A program made the position numbers and the translations under genes. Positions 34,183 through 42,417 of a DNA stretch of 64,000 bases are shown here, in pieces. The stretch is from the NCBI RefSeq assembly GCF_028278985.1, contig NZ_JANQTA010000017.1, positions 1 through 64,000 on the forward strand, written 5' to 3'. The first letter of the stretch is position 1, and every line of letters starts with the position of its first letter. Source of the stretch: Candidatus Nitrosopumilus sp. (lineage in GTDB: Archaea > Thermoproteota > Nitrososphaeria > Nitrososphaerales > Nitrosopumilaceae). Below the pieces are notes generated by a model. The model was not told where the DNA came from. It searched no databases and worked only from the letters and a program-made list of their open reading frames with translations.

Positions 34183-34695
34183 ATGGATTTACCAATTTGT
34201 GGCTTTTGTGCAAAGAATGCTAGTCTGTGTCCAATGTGTGAGAAAAAGGTCGAGGAAGGAATTCTAACACAGGCAGACGTTGATGCATCAATTACTCTTG
34301 CAAATATTGCAAAGACCACAAATGAGATTAAAGATTTTACTTTATACTCTTGCAAGGAATTTGATGGAAACTATGTTCTGTCTTTGGCCAAAAACGATAT
34401 TTTGACTATACGCCAAAGTAGAACTTTGTACAGACTGCTACAGGAGCAATTCAAGGGCAAAATATGGCTAGTAGAGGCTGATGAAACTGACAAGCGATTC
34501 ATCGAGGACTTGTTTTTCCCAACCAAAATACTATCAATTAATTCAGTTTGGGCCCCTGGAGGAGTTCAGAAAACTAAAGCAGTAGTTTCAGGTAAATGGA
34601 CTCCGAGATTTCCAATTGATACTGAAAAAGTAGTTGCCATTGTTAAAAATGCCCGAAACCTTGACATTGAGATAGAATTTGAGGATAAGAAATAG
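34183..34695 (+). CDS. Zinc-ribbon/KH NusA-like protein
   Basis: A 170-residue protein with an N-terminal C-x2-C...C-x2-C zinc ribbon (CGFC...CPMC) and a C-terminal KH-like fold (FPTKILSINSVWAPGGVQKTK). This build resembles archaeal NusA-like transcription factors, which bind nascent RNA. It precedes aspS by 9 bases on the same strand. Confidence 0.6.
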   Translation: MDLPICGFCAKNASLCPMCEKKVEEGILTQADVDASITLANIAKTTNEIKDFTLYSCKEFDGNYVLSLAKNDILTIRQSRTLYRLLQEQFKGKIWLVEADETDKRFIEDLFFPTKILSINSVWAPGGVQKTKAVVSGKWTPRFPIDTEKVVAIVKNARNLDIEIEFEDKK

Positions 34696-34704
34696 GGGAT
34701 TGTT

Positions 34705-35991
34705 ATGGTTTTTGTAAAGACTCACGATATCAATGAACTAACAGCTGACTTGATTGGAAATCAAGTTGTTCTTGGTGGATGGGTAGAAGATTTTAGAAAA
34801 CTAGGTAAAATGTCATTTATCACTTTACGTGATGTTACAGGAATCTCTCAAGTAATTGTAAAGGGGGAACTCAATGACAACTTGGGTGAGATAAATCGTC
34901 AAAGTGTTGTAGCTGTTAAAGGAGTAGTTCAAGAAACCAAAGCACGTGATTTTGCTTTTGAGATTAAAGCAGACGAAATTGATGTGTTAGGTAAAGCAGT
35001 TCATCCATTGCCAGTTGATCCTATCGGTAGAGTTGAAAGCAATATCGATACTCGATTGAATCATCGTGCACTAGACATGAGAAACCAGAAAACAGCTTCT
35101 ATCTTCAAGTTACGTCATCATGTTTTACAATCACTAAGAAAAACTTTGGCTGAGAAAAAATTTATCGAAATTACAACTCCAAAGATTATTGGCTCAGCTA
35201 GTGAAGGTGGCGCCAATCTGTTTTCATTGGAATACTTTGGACAGACTGCATACTTGGCACAATCTCCACAATTGTACAAAGAACAGATGACAATTGGATT
35301 GGAGCGAGTCTTTGAGATTTCAAACTTTTATCGTGCTGAGAATTCCCACACAGGAAGACACTTGTCTGAATTTACCAGTATTGACATTGAAGCAGCATTC
35401 ATGGACTACAATGATGTCATGGATGTGCTAGAATCACTTGTCTTGAATGTCTACAAGGATACTTCAGAAAACTACAAAGCAGAGCAAGAAGTAATCGGTC
35501 ATACCATAGAAGTTCCAAAATCACCATTTGACAGAGTAACATACTCTCAATGTGTTGAAGAATTGAAAAGTGCTGGTGAGAAAATTGAATTTGGTGATGA
35601 TTTGTTAGATTCACACCTCAGAATTATTGGGGATAATCACCCAGGATTCTTCTTCTTAACTGACTGGCCAATGAAACTCAAACCATTTTACATTAGAGAA
35701 AAAGACGAAGACCCAGAGCTATCACGCTCATTTGACTTGCAGTTTGGATATTTGGAGTTGTCATCTGGTGGAACCAGACTACACAATCCTGATACTCTCA
35801 AAGCACGTCTAAAAGAACAAGATTTAGACCCTGCACAGTTCCAAGATCATCTAAAGACCTTTGATTGGGGAATGCCACCACATTCAGGTTGGGGAATGGG
35901 ATTAGATAGACTGATGACCACATTAATTGGAATTGATAATGTCCGTGAAGTTGTGTTATATCCAAGAGATCCAGACAGACTGAAACCTTGA
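34705..35991 (+). CDS. aspS: Aspartyl-tRNA synthetase (archaeal type)
   Basis: A 428-residue class II synthetase. An N-terminal OB-fold anticodon domain (VVLGGWVEDFRKLGKMSFITLRD) is followed by the catalytic core with motif 2 (FYRAENSHTGRHLSEFTSIDIE) and motif 3 (HSGWGMGLDRLMTTL). It is of archaeal type, commonly non-discriminating (Asp/Asn); which type cannot be settled here. Nearby a NusA-like gene leads in. Confidence 0.96.
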   Translation: MVFVKTHDINELTADLIGNQVVLGGWVEDFRKLGKMSFITLRDVTGISQVIVKGELNDNLGEINRQSVVAVKGVVQETKARDFAFEIKADEIDVLGKAVHPLPVDPIGRVESNIDTRLNHRALDMRNQKTASIFKLRHHVLQSLRKTLAEKKFIEITTPKIIGSASEGGANLFSLEYFGQTAYLAQSPQLYKEQMTIGLERVFEISNFYRAENSHTGRHLSEFTSIDIEAAFMDYNDVMDVLESLVLNVYKDTSENYKAEQEVIGHTIEVPKSPFDRVTYSQCVEELKSAGEKIEFGDDLLDSHLRIIGDNHPGFFFLTDWPMKLKPFYIREKDEDPELSRSFDLQFGYLELSSGGTRLHNPDTLKARLKEQDLDPAQFQDHLKTFDWGMPPHSGWGMGLDRLMTTLIGIDNVREVVLYPRDPDRLKP

Positions 35992-36045
35992 GTTTTGTGA
36001 TAGAGTAGATTCAAATTTTTATTGTGTAATAGTTTGGAATAATTT

Positions 36046-36294
36046 GTGATAGAGCAAGAAGACGCAAAAAAAGTAGTCGAAGTAATTGGAAATAATCTGA
36101 TTGGAGTCTCACATGATTCAAACAGTTTTTCAAAATTGCCAGATAATTTTTGGGGATATTTTGCAAGAGGTCATGACACAAAGGGGAACTTTGGTGTAAT
36201 TGTTACCTATTCAGAAGACGGAAAAGACGTTGATGAATTAATCAAAATGTACGAAGAATGGGCAGCAAAACACAAGGGTAATGATTCAGAATAG
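36046..36294 (+). CDS. Hypothetical small protein
   Basis: Eighty-two residues from GTG 36046, with an acidic beta/alpha pattern (FWGYFARGHDTKGNFGVIVTYSE) and an acidic end. No family recognised. Located downstream of aspS in the same direction and convergent with the next gene. Confidence 0.65.
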   Translation: MIEQEDAKKVVEVIGNNLIGVSHDSNSFSKLPDNFWGYFARGHDTKGNFGVIVTYSEDGKDVDELIKMYEEWAAKHKGNDSE

Positions 36295-36298
36295 AAAG

Positions 36299-36430
36299 TT
36301 ATTTTGTATCTAACAATAGTTTTCTGTAACCTTGGCACTCTTTGCAGATAGGCTTTCCTTTGTATTTTGGATTACCGTCTTTGATTTTTAGGGTACCCGC
36401 GACTAGTTTACAGATGCAGCACTTTGACAT
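36299..36430 (-). CDS. Small zinc-ribbon protein
   Basis: Forty-three residues from ATG 36430: MSKCCICKLVAGTL...GKPICKECQGYRK, that is a C-x2-C and a second C-x2-C as in a zinc ribbon. Longer frame upstream lacks a sensible N-terminus. Function unknown. Confidence 0.65.
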   Translation of the reverse strand: MSKCCICKLVAGTLKIKDGNPKYKGKPICKECQGYRKLLLDTK

Positions 36431-36508
36431 TAATTGAAATGATAGTTGTGTGGCTAATAAATTTACAATTTGAATAAAAGATAAATTCAAAGAATCAGAT
36501 CTTGTATT

Positions 36509-36865
36509 GTGCACCAGTGTGATTACTGCGGTTCTGCATTTGGAGAGAGAATCTGTTATTTTTGTGAGAAAACAGTCTGCACTAATTGTATGGTAGATGA
36601 CAGAACTAGGTGTAAGGAATGCTATATTCAGAAACGTCGCCTGTCTTGGCAGCAGCTAGTAAAGAAAAACAAGTTGATTCTTGTGTTTGCTGGGTTTTTG
36701 TGGCTGTATGCAGTGTTTCCAGGACCATTGATTCCGGGATTGGATCCAGGATTTTATGCAATATCAATAGTTGCAGCTGTTCTGATAATGATTCCACTGA
36801 GCTTTGTGATGTTTTTCTGGTCACTTAATCCACCAACGTCTGATGCTCGAAAGAAGAGAAAATAG
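36509..36865 (+). CDS. Zinc-finger membrane protein
   Basis: A 118-residue protein with an N-terminal B-box-like Cys cluster (CDYCGSAFGERICYFCEKTVCTNC, with CKEC) and two membrane helices (about 55-72 and 86-106). Start is GTG 36509. The Zn part would lie in the cytoplasm. Function unknown. Confidence 0.72.
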   Translation: MHQCDYCGSAFGERICYFCEKTVCTNCMVDDRTRCKECYIQKRRLSWQQLVKKNKLILVFAGFLWLYAVFPGPLIPGLDPGFYAISIVAAVLIMIPLSFVMFFWSLNPPTSDARKKRK

Positions 36866-36923
36866 CTAAAAATCAAGTTTTTTGCACACTTTGTTGTTTA
36901 ACAAAAATTTCTCAGTTCATTCC

Positions 36924-37010
36924 ATGGATGCAAATCATGAGACGTTTTTGTGGATTGTAAGAAATCAGAAAGAATTACACGACAAATATATCAATAAAAT
37001 TTCTAACTAG
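36924..37010 (+). CDS. Candidate 28-residue microprotein
   Basis: ATG 36924 opens 28 residues (MDANHETFLWIVRNQKELHD and on) ending at TAG 37008-37010, 4 bases before the next ATG at 37015. Composition is amphipathic and coding-like, and the spacing suggests an operon with the next small gene. Very short, so uncertain. Confidence 0.45.
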   Translation: MDANHETFLWIVRNQKELHDKYINKISN

Positions 37011-37014
37011 ATTA

Positions 37015-37155
37015 ATGAAAACAGAACAAGAAGTTGCAGAATATAGAAAAGAAATAGAACAAAGATTGGTAAATGCACCATCTGAAGATGCTATGAAATA
37101 CTATCAGGGTGTTTTACGTGCATTAGAATGGATGGTAACAGGACAAGATGTTTGA
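37015..37155 (+). CDS. Small helical protein
   Basis: Forty-six residues from ATG 37015 (MKTEQEVAEYRKEIEQRL), fully helical and amphipathic. Follows the 28-residue candidate by 4 bases. No family recognised. Confidence 0.55.
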   Translation: MKTEQEVAEYRKEIEQRLVNAPSEDAMKYYQGVLRALEWMVTGQDV

Positions 37156-37312
37156 TTTATCCACATTCAATTCAAAATGAAATAAGAATCTCAAATAACG
37201 AATATTAAATAATAATTCAGCAAAGTTCGTTCAATTTGACACAGGGTGTATTATAATAGGCACAAAAAATGAGACACAAATCAGAAGAGAAAAAATTTAC
37301 AGGTTACTCTTA

Positions 37313-37693
37313 ATGGGATTGCCCAAAACAGAGATTGCAAAGAAGCTAGAAATTTCACGTTCTACTGTAATGAGAGATTTCAAACATCTCAAAGTAGAGA
37401 TGAAAGAAAGAATCAGAGATATGGCAGGAGACAATGACTATCTTTTTGAACACATGACAGAGCTTGACAGACTAAATGATCTAATCCACAGCTTGTATGA
37501 ACAAAGAGAAAATGCAACCAAGACATCAGAGGTCATTGCCATTAATCGAGCAATTGCAGATATCTCCTTCAAGAGATTTCAATTGCATGACCAAGCACCA
37601 ATGGTCACATCATTTCATAAATTTGTAGAGGAGAACGTGAATAAGATAAAGAGTATCGAGAATCATCCAAACCATATTGGCTTTAAGCCTTAA
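37313..37693 (+). CDS. Helix-turn-helix DNA-binding protein
   Basis: A 126-residue protein with an N-terminal HTH (MGLPKTEIAKKLEISRSTVMRDF, near residues 1-24) followed by a charged helical body. The frame is open upstream through a sensible IRREKIYRLLL, but no normal start codon was found there, so the true start may be further up (37235 onward) or unusual. Function is not recognised. Confidence 0.7.
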   Translation: MGLPKTEIAKKLEISRSTVMRDFKHLKVEMKERIRDMAGDNDYLFEHMTELDRLNDLIHSLYEQRENATKTSEVIAINRAIADISFKRFQLHDQAPMVTSFHKFVEENVNKIKSIENHPNHIGFKP

Positions 37694-37754
37694 AGGCTAG
37701 AAATTAATTAAATTTCAAGAACAGTGTTATCATTTTTTAATTTTTGAAAAGATA

Positions 37755-38780
37755 CTAGTCATCTTGAAATTCAAACAGACACCACAGTGGTCTGTGATCA
37801 GAGATTGCCCACTTTGCATATGCCTGAAATCTCTTTGCGGCATTTTTCTTGTCTTCTTCTTCCAAGTCTTTCCAGAGTTTCTTGAAAACTGCATTATCCC
37901 ATGAAAAAATGCCATAACCCTCAAGGGACATTTCCTCTGCAAATGGCTTTGCAATGACAAGCTGATCAAAGGTCATATCGTTTTTGATGTTAGAATAAGG
38001 TGTTAGATAGTCAGTATAGTCTACAGGTGAGAACGTCTTGTTTTTGATTTGCTTGAATACTTCGTCATCTTTTTTCATCGATGGTACATTCATGTCTCCA
38101 AGTATCAGAACATTTGGGGAAAAGACATAACCGTTCTTGTGGTTTGTCTTGGATGTGACCCACTTTACAAGAGAATAGATTTCAACAATCCTTCTTCTGA
38201 ATTTTAAAATGTCATCTTCTTTTTCATCACCAAAATAGATGTGGCAGTTGTATGTAGAGAAGACAAAATCCTTGAAGACCCAGCTTGCAACATACGGATT
38301 TCTGTCAAAGCCTGAGAACCTGTGGATGCAAGGATCACAGTTCTCATCATGAAATGTCATTTTGTAAAATCTTCTATCTGATGGCGGAATGTCAAGCTCA
38401 CCCACATGTGGAGTCAGTCCCAATTTTTTGTAATTGTATACATAGCAGAGTCGCTCCTTGTTTCCAGCAATGTCTGTAAAGAGCAAGTCATGGTCAGGTA
38501 AAAATTCCATCACCTCATAGATTCCGCTCAGATCAGAGTTTACTTCCTGAACTGCCACAAGATCAAAGGGCCTGAGGATTTCAGCAATCAGCTCATATGC
38601 TTTAGCATCTCTTTTTTGGCTGTCAAAGTTTGCAATGTTCCAGGTTGCACACAGTAGTTGGTTGCCTTTTGGTTTTGGAAGCTTGTAATCGCCATTGTCT
38701 TGCATGTCAATTATTGCTTTGAGTTCAGTGGCGTTCTTCCACTCAAAATCAATGTCTTTTGGTTTTGGAAATGGAGGCAA
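37755..38780 (-). CDS. Endonuclease/exonuclease/phosphatase family protein
   Basis: A 341-residue protein of the DNase I-like fold. Signatures are CATWNIANFDSQ (N of the active site), LVAVQEVN (catalytic Glu), VLILGDMNVPS (GDxN) and ISDHRPLW (SDH). It cleaves nucleic acids or phosphate esters; substrate unknown. No signal peptide. It is divergent from the 38857 gene. Confidence 0.88.
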   Translation of the reverse strand: MPPFPKPKDIDFEWKNATELKAIIDMQDNGDYKLPKPKGNQLLCATWNIANFDSQKRDAKAYELIAEILRPFDLVAVQEVNSDLSGIYEVMEFLPDHDLLFTDIAGNKERLCYVYNYKKLGLTPHVGELDIPPSDRRFYKMTFHDENCDPCIHRFSGFDRNPYVASWVFKDFVFSTYNCHIYFGDEKEDDILKFRRRIVEIYSLVKWVTSKTNHKNGYVFSPNVLILGDMNVPSMKKDDEVFKQIKNKTFSPVDYTDYLTPYSNIKNDMTFDQLVIAKPFAEEMSLEGYGIFSWDNAVFKKLWKDLEEEDKKNAAKRFQAYAKWAISDHRPLWCLFEFQDD

Positions 38781-38856
38781 TAAATTGGTGTGGTAGGAAT
38801 CGCTTAAAACAATTTTGTAGAATTCTTAATAAATATGAAAGTAAGAGAGTAACAAT

Positions 38857-39270
38857 ATGTCATTTGATGCAATGCTGCTCCTGTCAGGGATATTTTTACA
38901 GTCCACTCCAGAGTCGCTGATAAACGGATGGCTTGTAGAAAACGCAAACAACGCTTCGGCAATAGTCGGTTCCTCCATTATGGGAATTGTTGGGTCTACT
39001 GCATATTTGGTTGCATCAAAGCTTGGATTTATCAAATTTAATTTCAACAAAAAATTTCAGGACATTGGGTATGGCCGTGCGTTTGGTTATTCCATGATTG
39101 GCGGAGCAGTTGCAACTGTCTTTCAGATTCCGGAGCTTCCAAACTTTATTCCAATCCAGTCATTTGTGTTGGGGATTACATGGCCATTATTGGTTGCGCA
39201 GTACACATCAAAGACAGAAAACACTCCTGAAAAAGACAGTTTGCTAAAAAGATTCACGTGGAAGAAATGA
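38857..39270 (+). CDS. Small multi-pass membrane protein
   Basis: A 137-residue protein with about three membrane helices (SIMGIVGSTAYLVASKLG; AFGYSMIGGAVATVFQI; IQSFVLGITWPLLVAQY). No family recognised. First gene of a tightly overlapped set (38857-41106) with elevated GC for the window. Confidence 0.65.
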   Translation: MSFDAMLLLSGIFLQSTPESLINGWLVENANNASAIVGSSIMGIVGSTAYLVASKLGFIKFNFNKKFQDIGYGRAFGYSMIGGAVATVFQIPELPNFIPIQSFVLGITWPLLVAQYTSKTENTPEKDSLLKRFTWKK

Positions 39271-39707
39271 AGTTAGAAAAATTTGAAAAAAACAAAGTTG
39301 GTAAGATGTTAGAATACATCATAGAAAAGGGATCTGATAAGTTTACTGCACCATACAACATCAAAATTAAAGATGCAGGAAAACATATGGATAATGATTA
39401 CGGGATATTGGCATTAACTGATCCAAGTAAAAAAGTGGTTCAAGTAATTTCAGAATCAGACATTAGAGATTTGCTCTCAAAGGGCATCTCATTGGATCCT
39501 ACAGAAGAATTTGAGAAAACACTAAAGAGTGTAGCTGCCAGAGTCAAATACACACCAATTACAACAGACAGTACCATCAAAGAAGCAATAGATTTTGTAG
39601 TAGAAAACAAAGTGCAGAATTTAGTTGTGGTAGATGAGAACAGTAATTTTTACGGAGTCATTAACAAAGACAACCTAGTAAAAGCCATTGACGAGATTGT
39701 AGACTGA
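39267..39707 (+). CDS. CBS-domain protein
   Basis: A 146-residue protein from ATG 39267, which overlaps the previous stop (ATGA). It holds two CBS-like motifs (KDAGKHMDNDYGILALTDPSKKVVQVISESDIRD and TIKEAIDFVVENKVQNLVVVDENSNFYGVINKDNL), a fold that binds adenine nucleotides and often controls partner proteins. The ATGA overlap favours this start over a GTG at 39258. Confidence 0.85.
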   Translation: MKLEKFEKNKVGKMLEYIIEKGSDKFTAPYNIKIKDAGKHMDNDYGILALTDPSKKVVQVISESDIRDLLSKGISLDPTEEFEKTLKSVAARVKYTPITTDSTIKEAIDFVVENKVQNLVVVDENSNFYGVINKDNLVKAIDEIVD

Positions 39708-40108
39708 TGCAGTTTGACCTGGTATTTTTTGTGCTTGGCGCATTTGCGGCATTTCTTTTGGATACCTTTTGGTGGGTAAAGCCTTCAATCAACAAGTATG
39801 AGAAAGGTGCTCTGAAAAACCACGAGCACTATCACTTCGGAATGGAATTGATTATCGTTGGAATAATTCTGATTTGGGTAGCAAACGAGTATTCAATTGA
39901 ATTGTCAATTGTCTGGTCTGCACTGATTGGTGCAGGGTTTGGATTCATAATTGCAGAATGGCGCCAGATTGTAGAGCCCCACAAGGGAACAGTAACTCTT
40001 GGCCATCCATTTGCATATGGTTCGGACCACTACAGACAAAGCACACAGATAGGAGTAGTGATATTTGCAGTTATGATCGGACTGTTGATTTACGTGATGG
40101 TGCTATGA
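39707..40108 (+). CDS. Small membrane protein, 4 helices
   Basis: A 133-residue protein with about four membrane helices (LVFFVLGAFAAFLLDTFWW; MELIIVGIILIWVANEY; IVWSALIGAGFGFIIAEW; IGVVIFAVMIGLLIYVMVL). It starts inside the previous stop (TGATG). A His-rich loop (NHEHYHFG) is between helices 1 and 2. No family recognised. Confidence 0.65.
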   Translation: MQFDLVFFVLGAFAAFLLDTFWWVKPSINKYEKGALKNHEHYHFGMELIIVGIILIWVANEYSIELSIVWSALIGAGFGFIIAEWRQIVEPHKGTVTLGHPFAYGSDHYRQSTQIGVVIFAVMIGLLIYVMVL

Positions 40109-41106
40109 GCAAGTTTACAGTAGGCCTGAACCTTGCATGGATTGGACGAGACTATGACCATGACATTGGGACAAACATGACACGCGACCATGACAACGGC
40201 AACCACATTGCAGTACCATATGACTCGGCAGAGACTGAGAAAATAATTTCTGACATTTCTGGAATGGGTGTCAAGGTGGTAAGATTCTGGCTCTTTGAGA
40301 GATTTGAGGGGTTATCATTTGGCCCTACTGGAGAAGTGTTGGGGATAACAACTGACTTTTGGCACAATCTTCGCGACATGTGCAGTATCGCAAAAAGATA
40401 CGACGTGAAATTTTATTTTTGTTTGATGGACACATGGGCCCTAACTGATTCAGGGGTTGCAGATTTTCGTGATCATTATGCTGCAATGATTAACGGAATA
40501 ATTACGACACCTCCAAAGCGCCAGTCGTTTTTGAATGCAGTCTTTGAGATTCTAAATGATTCAGTAGTAAAGGAGACAGTCTGGGCAGTTGACGTGCTAA
40601 ACGAGCCAGAGGGAATAGAACACGAGAAGATTCTTGGAGACAGGGGCGTTGCAACCAACGTTCACTGGGACCAGGTTATCCAGTACATCAATGACGCATG
40701 TCTTCAGATAAGACAAAACACCGGACACCGCGTCTCCTGCGGATTTCAGGAAAGCAAGCATGTCAAGAGATTCAGAGACGACATTTCAGACGCAGTTGAC
40801 TTTTTTGACTTTCACAGGTATGATGATGCAGGAAGCCTTCCATCCCTTGATGACTTGGAGTTATCAAAGGACTGCATGATTGGAGAGTGCGGACAAAGTA
40901 CTGAAGAAGTTAAACCGGAACTACAGAGAAGATGCATAGAGTCGTTTTTGCAAAACGCAAAGAGACTTGGATACTTTGCATGCATGCCGTGGCGCTATGG
41001 ATACTCAGGATACACTGATGACTGGGACAGGTGGAACTTTGTTCTAAATGCAGACGGGACTCACAGACCGGTAGTTGATATTATTAGTAATTTTGGCGAA
41101 GAATGA
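40105..41106 (+). CDS. GH5-like glycoside hydrolase (clan GH-A)
   Basis: A 333-residue cytoplasmic-looking TIM-barrel hydrolase from ATG 40105 (ATGA overlap with previous stop). DVLNEPEG carries the acid/base Glu167 and MIGECGQST the nucleophile Glu261, with FHRYD before it, as in cellulase-like GH-A enzymes. No signal peptide. GC is higher than in most neighbours. Substrate unknown; it may act on an internal glycan, glycolipid or glycoside. Confidence 0.82.
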   Translation: MSKFTVGLNLAWIGRDYDHDIGTNMTRDHDNGNHIAVPYDSAETEKIISDISGMGVKVVRFWLFERFEGLSFGPTGEVLGITTDFWHNLRDMCSIAKRYDVKFYFCLMDTWALTDSGVADFRDHYAAMINGIITTPPKRQSFLNAVFEILNDSVVKETVWAVDVLNEPEGIEHEKILGDRGVATNVHWDQVIQYINDACLQIRQNTGHRVSCGFQESKHVKRFRDDISDAVDFFDFHRYDDAGSLPSLDDLELSKDCMIGECGQSTEEVKPELQRRCIESFLQNAKRLGYFACMPWRYGYSGYTDDWDRWNFVLNADGTHRPVVDIISNFGEE

Positions 41107-41262
41107 ATCTCTTGAAATTTGATCTAAAATCAAAAAATTGTCAGTCGTAAAATAAAGCTTTTAAAATATCCAAATTGCAAAATTCAAATTTTCAAACAGT
41201 GTACGGTTTGAAGCTGAACTAAAAGATATTGTTTTTAATAACATCATGACAATAATACTTCT

Positions 41263-41343
41263 ATGACTGCAACAGTTGTGTTAAAGTTTGGTATTCAAAA
41301 TGGCTTCAATGGACATATGCGTGAATCCATATGTTACACTTGA
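41263..41343 (+). CDS. Candidate 26-residue microprotein
   Basis: ATG 41263 opens 26 residues (MTATVVLKFGIQNGF and on). TTTTTAATAACA at about 41232-41241 would serve as TATA at the leaderless distance. Very short and otherwise unsupported. The rest of the 41107-41358 gap shows only AT-rich DNA. Confidence 0.3.
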   Translation: MTATVVLKFGIQNGFNGHMRESICYT

Positions 41344-41358
41344 TAAGTTTCAGAAAGA

Positions 41359-42372
41359 TTAGAGATTGTCTGTAATTTTAGAGGTAAACTCAGTAGTAGA
41401 TTTCTCCCCACCAATATCCTTAGTTTTCACACCTGATTTTACCAAATCAAAGATTGTTGATTCTAATTTTGCTCCAACTTCAATGCATTTTGAATCATTG
41501 TTCTTTGTTCCAAGCCAATCAAGCATCATCTTGATAGATAACAAAAATGATGAAGGATTTGCAATGTTTTTTCCTGCAATATCAAATGCTGCACCATGTA
41601 CTGGTTCAAAGAGTGCAAAATTATCACCAATGTTAGCAGCTGGTGCCATCCCCAAACCGCCTACTACTTGAGAGGATTCATCAGACAAGATATCACCAAA
41701 CAAGTTTGTAGTAACAACAACATCAAACTCTTGAGGTTGTCGAATCAAGTTCATTGCACATGCATCAACATACATTTGCTCAAATGAAATATCTGGATAC
41801 TCTTTAGAAACTTCAGTACATGCTTTTGCAAACATTCCATCTGTAACTCTCATCACATTTGATTTGTGAACACAGGTTACTTTTTTCTTGTCATTTCTCA
41901 TTTTTGCTGCTTCAAATGCATATTTTGCAATTCTTTTGGAAGCTTGCTCTGAAATTATTCTCAAAGCAACTGAAGAATCACCCAAGCTGAATTCTTTGCC
42001 AGTGTAAAGATCCTCAGTATTCTCACGAACAATTACCATATCAATATCATCACGTAAAGCAGGCATGTGCGGATAGGATTTTGCAGGACGAATGTTTGCA
42101 TACAAATCAAGCATTCGTCGCAATACCACGATGACATCTGCAGCTGATTCTCCAACTGGTGCTTTCATGCATGCATCAGATGATTTGATAGTTTCAACTG
42201 TTTCATCAGGTAAAGCCTTGCCAGTTTCAGCTAATGCTTTGTCACCTGCAGATAATTTTGTAATATCAAATTTCAAATCTAATTTATCATGAATTGTTTC
42301 TAACACTGAAACTGCAGAATCTGACAATTCAGGACCAATTCCATCACCAGTAATTAATGAGATTTTGTACAT
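41359..42372 (-). CDS. leuB: 3-isopropylmalate/isocitrate dehydrogenase family (leuB)
   Basis: A 337-residue beta-decarboxylating dehydrogenase. Features are ITGDGIGPELSD, the substrate loop (RENTEDLYTGKE), KSNVMRVTDGMF and the NAD-binding SDESSQVVGGLGMAPAAN...FEPVHGAA. Placed at the end of a branched-chain amino acid operon, 3-isopropylmalate dehydrogenase is favoured over isocitrate dehydrogenase. Confidence 0.88.
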   Translation of the reverse strand: MYKISLITGDGIGPELSDSAVSVLETIHDKLDLKFDITKLSAGDKALAETGKALPDETVETIKSSDACMKAPVGESAADVIVVLRRMLDLYANIRPAKSYPHMPALRDDIDMVIVRENTEDLYTGKEFSLGDSSVALRIISEQASKRIAKYAFEAAKMRNDKKKVTCVHKSNVMRVTDGMFAKACTEVSKEYPDISFEQMYVDACAMNLIRQPQEFDVVVTTNLFGDILSDESSQVVGGLGMAPAANIGDNFALFEPVHGAAFDIAGKNIANPSSFLLSIKMMLDWLGTKNNDSKCIEVGAKLESTIFDLVKSGVKTKDIGGEKSTTEFTSKITDNL

Positions 42373-42417
42373 AATTATTTCAAAGAGATTACATTAATGA
42401 GTTAATCGATAGGAATA

